Assembly: GCF_004342915.1 (NCBI RefSeq)
Contig: NZ_SLWL01000001.1
Coordinates: 248,001 to 312,000 of the forward strand
Length of the DNA: 64,000 bases
Direction of reading: 5' to 3'
Source of the DNA: Camelimonas lactis
Lineage (GTDB): Bacteria > Pseudomonadota > Alphaproteobacteria > Rhizobiales > Beijerinckiaceae
Every line of letters starts with the position of its first letter. Positions within the stretch are counted from its first letter, which is position 1. Shown here one piece after another: positions 61,490-64,000 of this stretch. A program made the position numbers and the translations under genes. Below the pieces are notes generated by a model. It did no database searches and had not been told where the DNA came from. It worked only from the letters and a program-made list of their open reading frames with translations.

Positions 61490-63055
61490 ATGACATCTCA
61501 AGGCGCAGACACACGTGCGGCGGCGCAGGCAAGCGCGGCTGACACGGCATTCTTTGGTCACCCCGCAGGGCTGTCCACGCTGTTCTTCACGGACATGTGG
61601 GAGCGATTTTCCTATTACGGCATCCGGCCGCTGCTGCTGCTGTTCATGACGGCGGCCGTGGGGCGGGGCGGGTTTGGCTTCAGCAACGCGGAATCCGCGG
61701 CCATTGTTGGCATTTATGCGGGCGCGGTCTATCTGCTGGCGCTGCCGGGCGGCTGGCTGGCTGACAACTGGCTGGGGGCGCGGCGGGCGGTGCTCGCGGG
61801 CTCCGTGCTGATCGCGCTGGGGCATCTGGCGATCGGCCTGTCGGCGGTTCTCGCCAAGCCGGCTTTTTTTGCCGGCCTCATGTTGATCCCGCTCGGAACC
61901 GGCCTGATGAAGCCAGCCATTTCCTCAATGGTCGGCGCCCTGTACGCCCATGATGACGTCAGGCGCGACAGTGGCTTTTCCATTTTTTACATGTCGGTCA
62001 ATATCGGCGGGTTTTTTGGCGCCCTCACCACCGGGTTTCTCGGTGAACGCATCGGCTGGCACTGGGGCTTCGCGGCGGCCGGAGCGGCCATGCTGATCGG
62101 CCTTGCCGTCTATGCGGCGCGCGCGCCGAAAACCCTGATGGAGATCGGCGGCAAGCCGCCGGTTACCCGCGCCATGGCCCGCCGGATCCGGCTTGGGCTT
62201 CTGGCCTTCGTCACGCTGCTCGTGGCGCTCTATGTGGGCGCGGTGACTGGCCTGGTCGTTCTGCGACCAGAGGACATCGCCACCCGCATGGGTGAGGCGC
62301 TGGGGCTGATCACGGTGGGGTATCTCGGTTATCTTTTCTTCTTCGCCGGGTTCGGATCGGCTGACAGGCGGCGCGTGCTGATGATTGTTGTCCTGTTCGT
62401 CGTGGCTTCGGTGTTCTGGGCCGCGCTGGAGCAGTCGCCCACCTCCATGAACCTGTTCGCGCGGGATTTCACCGACAGGAACATCGGCGGGATGGAAGTT
62501 CCCGCCACGTGGCTCCAGTCGCTCAATCCGGTGTACATCATCCTGCTGACGCCGGTGCTTGGATATATCTGGACGTCCGTGCGCCGCCGCGGGATCGAGC
62601 TTGAAAAACCGGTGCAGTTCATGCTGGGGCTGGGCTTCGCCTGCGCGGGATTCGTGGTGCTGGCTCTGGGCGCAAGGGCGGCGCAATCCGGCCATCTGGT
62701 GTCGCCGTTCTGGTTGCTTGGCTCCGTTTTCCTTCAGGTTATCGGCGAGCTCTGCCTCAGCCCCGTTGGCCTCAACGCCTTCACCCAGCTGGCCCCGGAG
62801 GGTTGGAGCAACCGCATGCTGGGCGTCTGGTTCATGGCCTCGTCGATCGGCAACCTGCTGGCCGGGCTCGCTGGCGGGCATATAGCGGCGGGCGACGCCA
62901 GGGGCGCGGAAGTCCTGTTCCAGTTCAGCGCCGGCGTCCTGCTGGCCGCGGCGGTGGCGCTGGCGCTGCTGATCCGGCCATTGCGCAGGATGCTCCAGTC
63001 GTCGCCGGATGTGGCGGCGGCCGGGCCGGCGAGCGCCGCGTCAGGCGAGCGGTGA
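61490..63055 (+). CDS. proton-dependent oligopeptide transporter (POT/PTR2 family)
   Basis: The 521-residue inner-membrane protein has a POT layout with about 14 segments. TM1 has the family motif as FFTDMWERFSYYGIRPLLLL; the usual ExxER begins with Asp instead of Glu here. GTGLMKPAISSMVGALY and DSGFSIFYMSVNIGGFFGAL are the PTR2 signatures after TM4, and SPVGLNAFTQLAP belongs to the C-terminal half. It should import di- and tripeptides with protons. Starts at 61478 and 61490 are both possible. It is likely controlled from the AT-rich upstream region. Confidence 0.93.
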   Translation: MTSQGADTRAAAQASAADTAFFGHPAGLSTLFFTDMWERFSYYGIRPLLLLFMTAAVGRGGFGFSNAESAAIVGIYAGAVYLLALPGGWLADNWLGARRAVLAGSVLIALGHLAIGLSAVLAKPAFFAGLMLIPLGTGLMKPAISSMVGALYAHDDVRRDSGFSIFYMSVNIGGFFGALTTGFLGERIGWHWGFAAAGAAMLIGLAVYAARAPKTLMEIGGKPPVTRAMARRIRLGLLAFVTLLVALYVGAVTGLVVLRPEDIATRMGEALGLITVGYLGYLFFFAGFGSADRRRVLMIVVLFVVASVFWAALEQSPTSMNLFARDFTDRNIGGMEVPATWLQSLNPVYIILLTPVLGYIWTSVRRRGIELEKPVQFMLGLGFACAGFVVLALGARAAQSGHLVSPFWLLGSVFLQVIGELCLSPVGLNAFTQLAPEGWSNRMLGVWFMASSIGNLLAGLAGGHIAAGDARGAEVLFQFSAGVLLAAAVALALLIRPLRRMLQSSPDVAAAGPASAASGER

Positions 63056-63179
63056 CGCCAGGGCGCGAGGCTGCTGACGCCTCCGCGTCCAGAAAACCCG
63101 GGGCGCCGCCCCTGGCGCGCCCCTGCGCGATGTGTCATCGCCCAGGGGCGTCAATCCCGGCTGTCGCAAGCCGGGCCTG

Positions 63180-63629
63180 TCACGGGCGGGCGACCAGTTC
63201 GATGGCCGCCAGCCTGTCGGCCCTTTCACCGCAGCGCAGGGTTATTTTGACCCAGTCGCCGCTATTCCTCCGGCGCCCTTCGCCGGAAATCGCGAGCGTG
63301 CTGGTGACGGCGCGGGGGTCCGTGGCGCTGAACGCGCCCTGATGCGGCGCCGCGACGGCCGCGACAATGTCGTCGCGGGTAAAGCCGAGGCGATCGTACA
63401 GGCGGCCTTTCGCGGCGTAGTCATGGGCGGTGGCGATGCACCGCGCCACGGCTGCCGGCGCCTTCTGGTCTTCCACCAGCGTCCTGTAATTGCCGGCGAA
63501 GCTGTATGAGCGGGCGGGCAGCGGGTCGGCGTGGGCCAGGTTGGCGCCTGTCAGGCAGCAGGCAAGGAAGAGCGCTGGAAGGCATGTGGTCGCCTTGAGG
63601 TATATGGTCTCCGGAAGGCGCAGGTTCAT
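63180..63629 (-). CDS. small secreted protein of unknown function
   Basis: I do not recognise this 149-residue protein. It has a Sec signal peptide (LPALFLACCLTGANLAHA, cut near residue 34) and a mature domain of about 115 residues with two Cys (CIATAHDY and TLRCGERA) that could form a disulphide. The ATG is preceded by AAAGG, and codon use is like that of the neighbours. It faces the POT gene, with 124 bases between. A periplasmic location is the only firm inference. Confidence 0.75.
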   Translation of the reverse strand: MNLRLPETIYLKATTCLPALFLACCLTGANLAHADPLPARSYSFAGNYRTLVEDQKAPAAVARCIATAHDYAAKGRLYDRLGFTRDDIVAAVAAPHQGAFSATDPRAVTSTLAISGEGRRRNSGDWVKITLRCGERADRLAAIELVARP

Positions 63630-64000
63630 TGGTCCAACCTTTCATGGGACGTCCGCCAGGGCGGCGGCATCAAGGGCATGGCGGTATTGTTGGCTCCAGG
63701 CGCACGCGCGCCGCGCGAGGCGCGCCGCCGCCATCCGCTGTTTCCCGCGCAGGGGCGCACCGTGGCCAGCGCGCTGCCTGTCCCGGGGCCGGAACTGGCC
63801 TGCCGGGCGGGACGCGCCCTGAGCGGAACACGGGGGCTGACGCGCCCGCCCTGGCGGCGCAGGCGCCCGCGCGCAGGGCGTGCGCGCGATCAAGCGTATG
63901 TAGATGAAAAGATTACGACAGAATCTGCCGCTGAATCCAGAAAATTATGCTTTATAAAACTTGCTATAAACAATCATTGTGCGTCTGGTTTGTAGGCCTG
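63630..64000. other. no gene seen at the right edge
   Basis: The last 371 bases hold no frame with a convincing start or family resemblance. The final 100 bases (63895 onward) are AT-richer and may be the promoter of a gene beyond the window. Confidence 0.4.

Overview
The window is a GC-rich, gene-dense stretch of a bacterial chromosome, most likely from an alphaproteobacterium of the order Hyphomicrobiales (Rhizobiales). The evidence is a cellulose operon with the accessory genes bcsS, bcsK and bcsN, a porin with the rhizobial-type N-terminus, an orphan HWE-type histidine kinase, and intergenic palindromes of the kind common in that order. I cannot place it to genus. I found no rRNA, tRNA, insertion sequence, prophage or CRISPR array.

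Layout. Positions 1-5300 hold the 5' part of an acyl-CoA dehydrogenase gene, a two-domain VOC protein, an acyl-CoA synthetase with a nitronate-monooxygenase-like flavoprotein, and a ferredoxin-NADP reductase. Positions 5490-7660 hold a FUSC-type membrane transporter. Positions 7900-12800 hold a branched-chain-amino-acid-type ABC importer (binding protein, fused LivH-LivM permease, LivG, LivF). Positions 12800-15270 contain only two small genes, a cold-shock protein and an extended IF-1, separated by about 1.06 kb of non-coding DNA and followed by a structured, terminator-ended segment that may be a small RNA. Positions 15275-26583 hold the cellulose cluster bcsS-bcsA-bcsB-bcsZ-bcsK-bcsN; bcsA to bcsK are translationally overlapped and no bcsC is present.

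Positions 26850-34260 carry a GntR regulator, an LCAD-like acyl-CoA dehydrogenase and an RND efflux operon (adaptor, pump, TetR) with a dyad operator candidate upstream. Then come an L,D-transpeptidase, an OmpA/Pal-like lipoprotein and a minus-strand hydrolase-SDR-thioesterase operon. Positions 38697-47052 form a plus-strand acyl-CoA catabolic cluster: an ACAD next to an APH-type phosphotransferase (the two halves of animal ACAD10/ACAD11), an SDR, a quinone oxidoreductase, a pair of ACADs and a second SDR. After it lie an HWE histidine kinase, two MFS transporters, a porin, a second acyl-CoA synthetase, a Tat-exported dienelactone hydrolase, EttA, a hotdog thioesterase, a WYL regulator, a POT-family peptide transporter and a small secreted protein.

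How it fits together. Much of the window serves uptake and breakdown of organic acids through CoA thioesters: synthetases activate, dehydrogenases, SDRs and thioesterases process, and the Liv, MFS and porin proteins would move substrates. The ACAD-APH-SDR module resembles the levulinate/4-hydroxy-acid route, in which a 4-hydroxyacyl-CoA is phosphorylated and rearranged for beta-oxidation; that substrate is inference. The most unusual non-coding material is the csp-infA region. Start codons are chosen from visible ribosome binding sites where possible; several are GTG or TTG.
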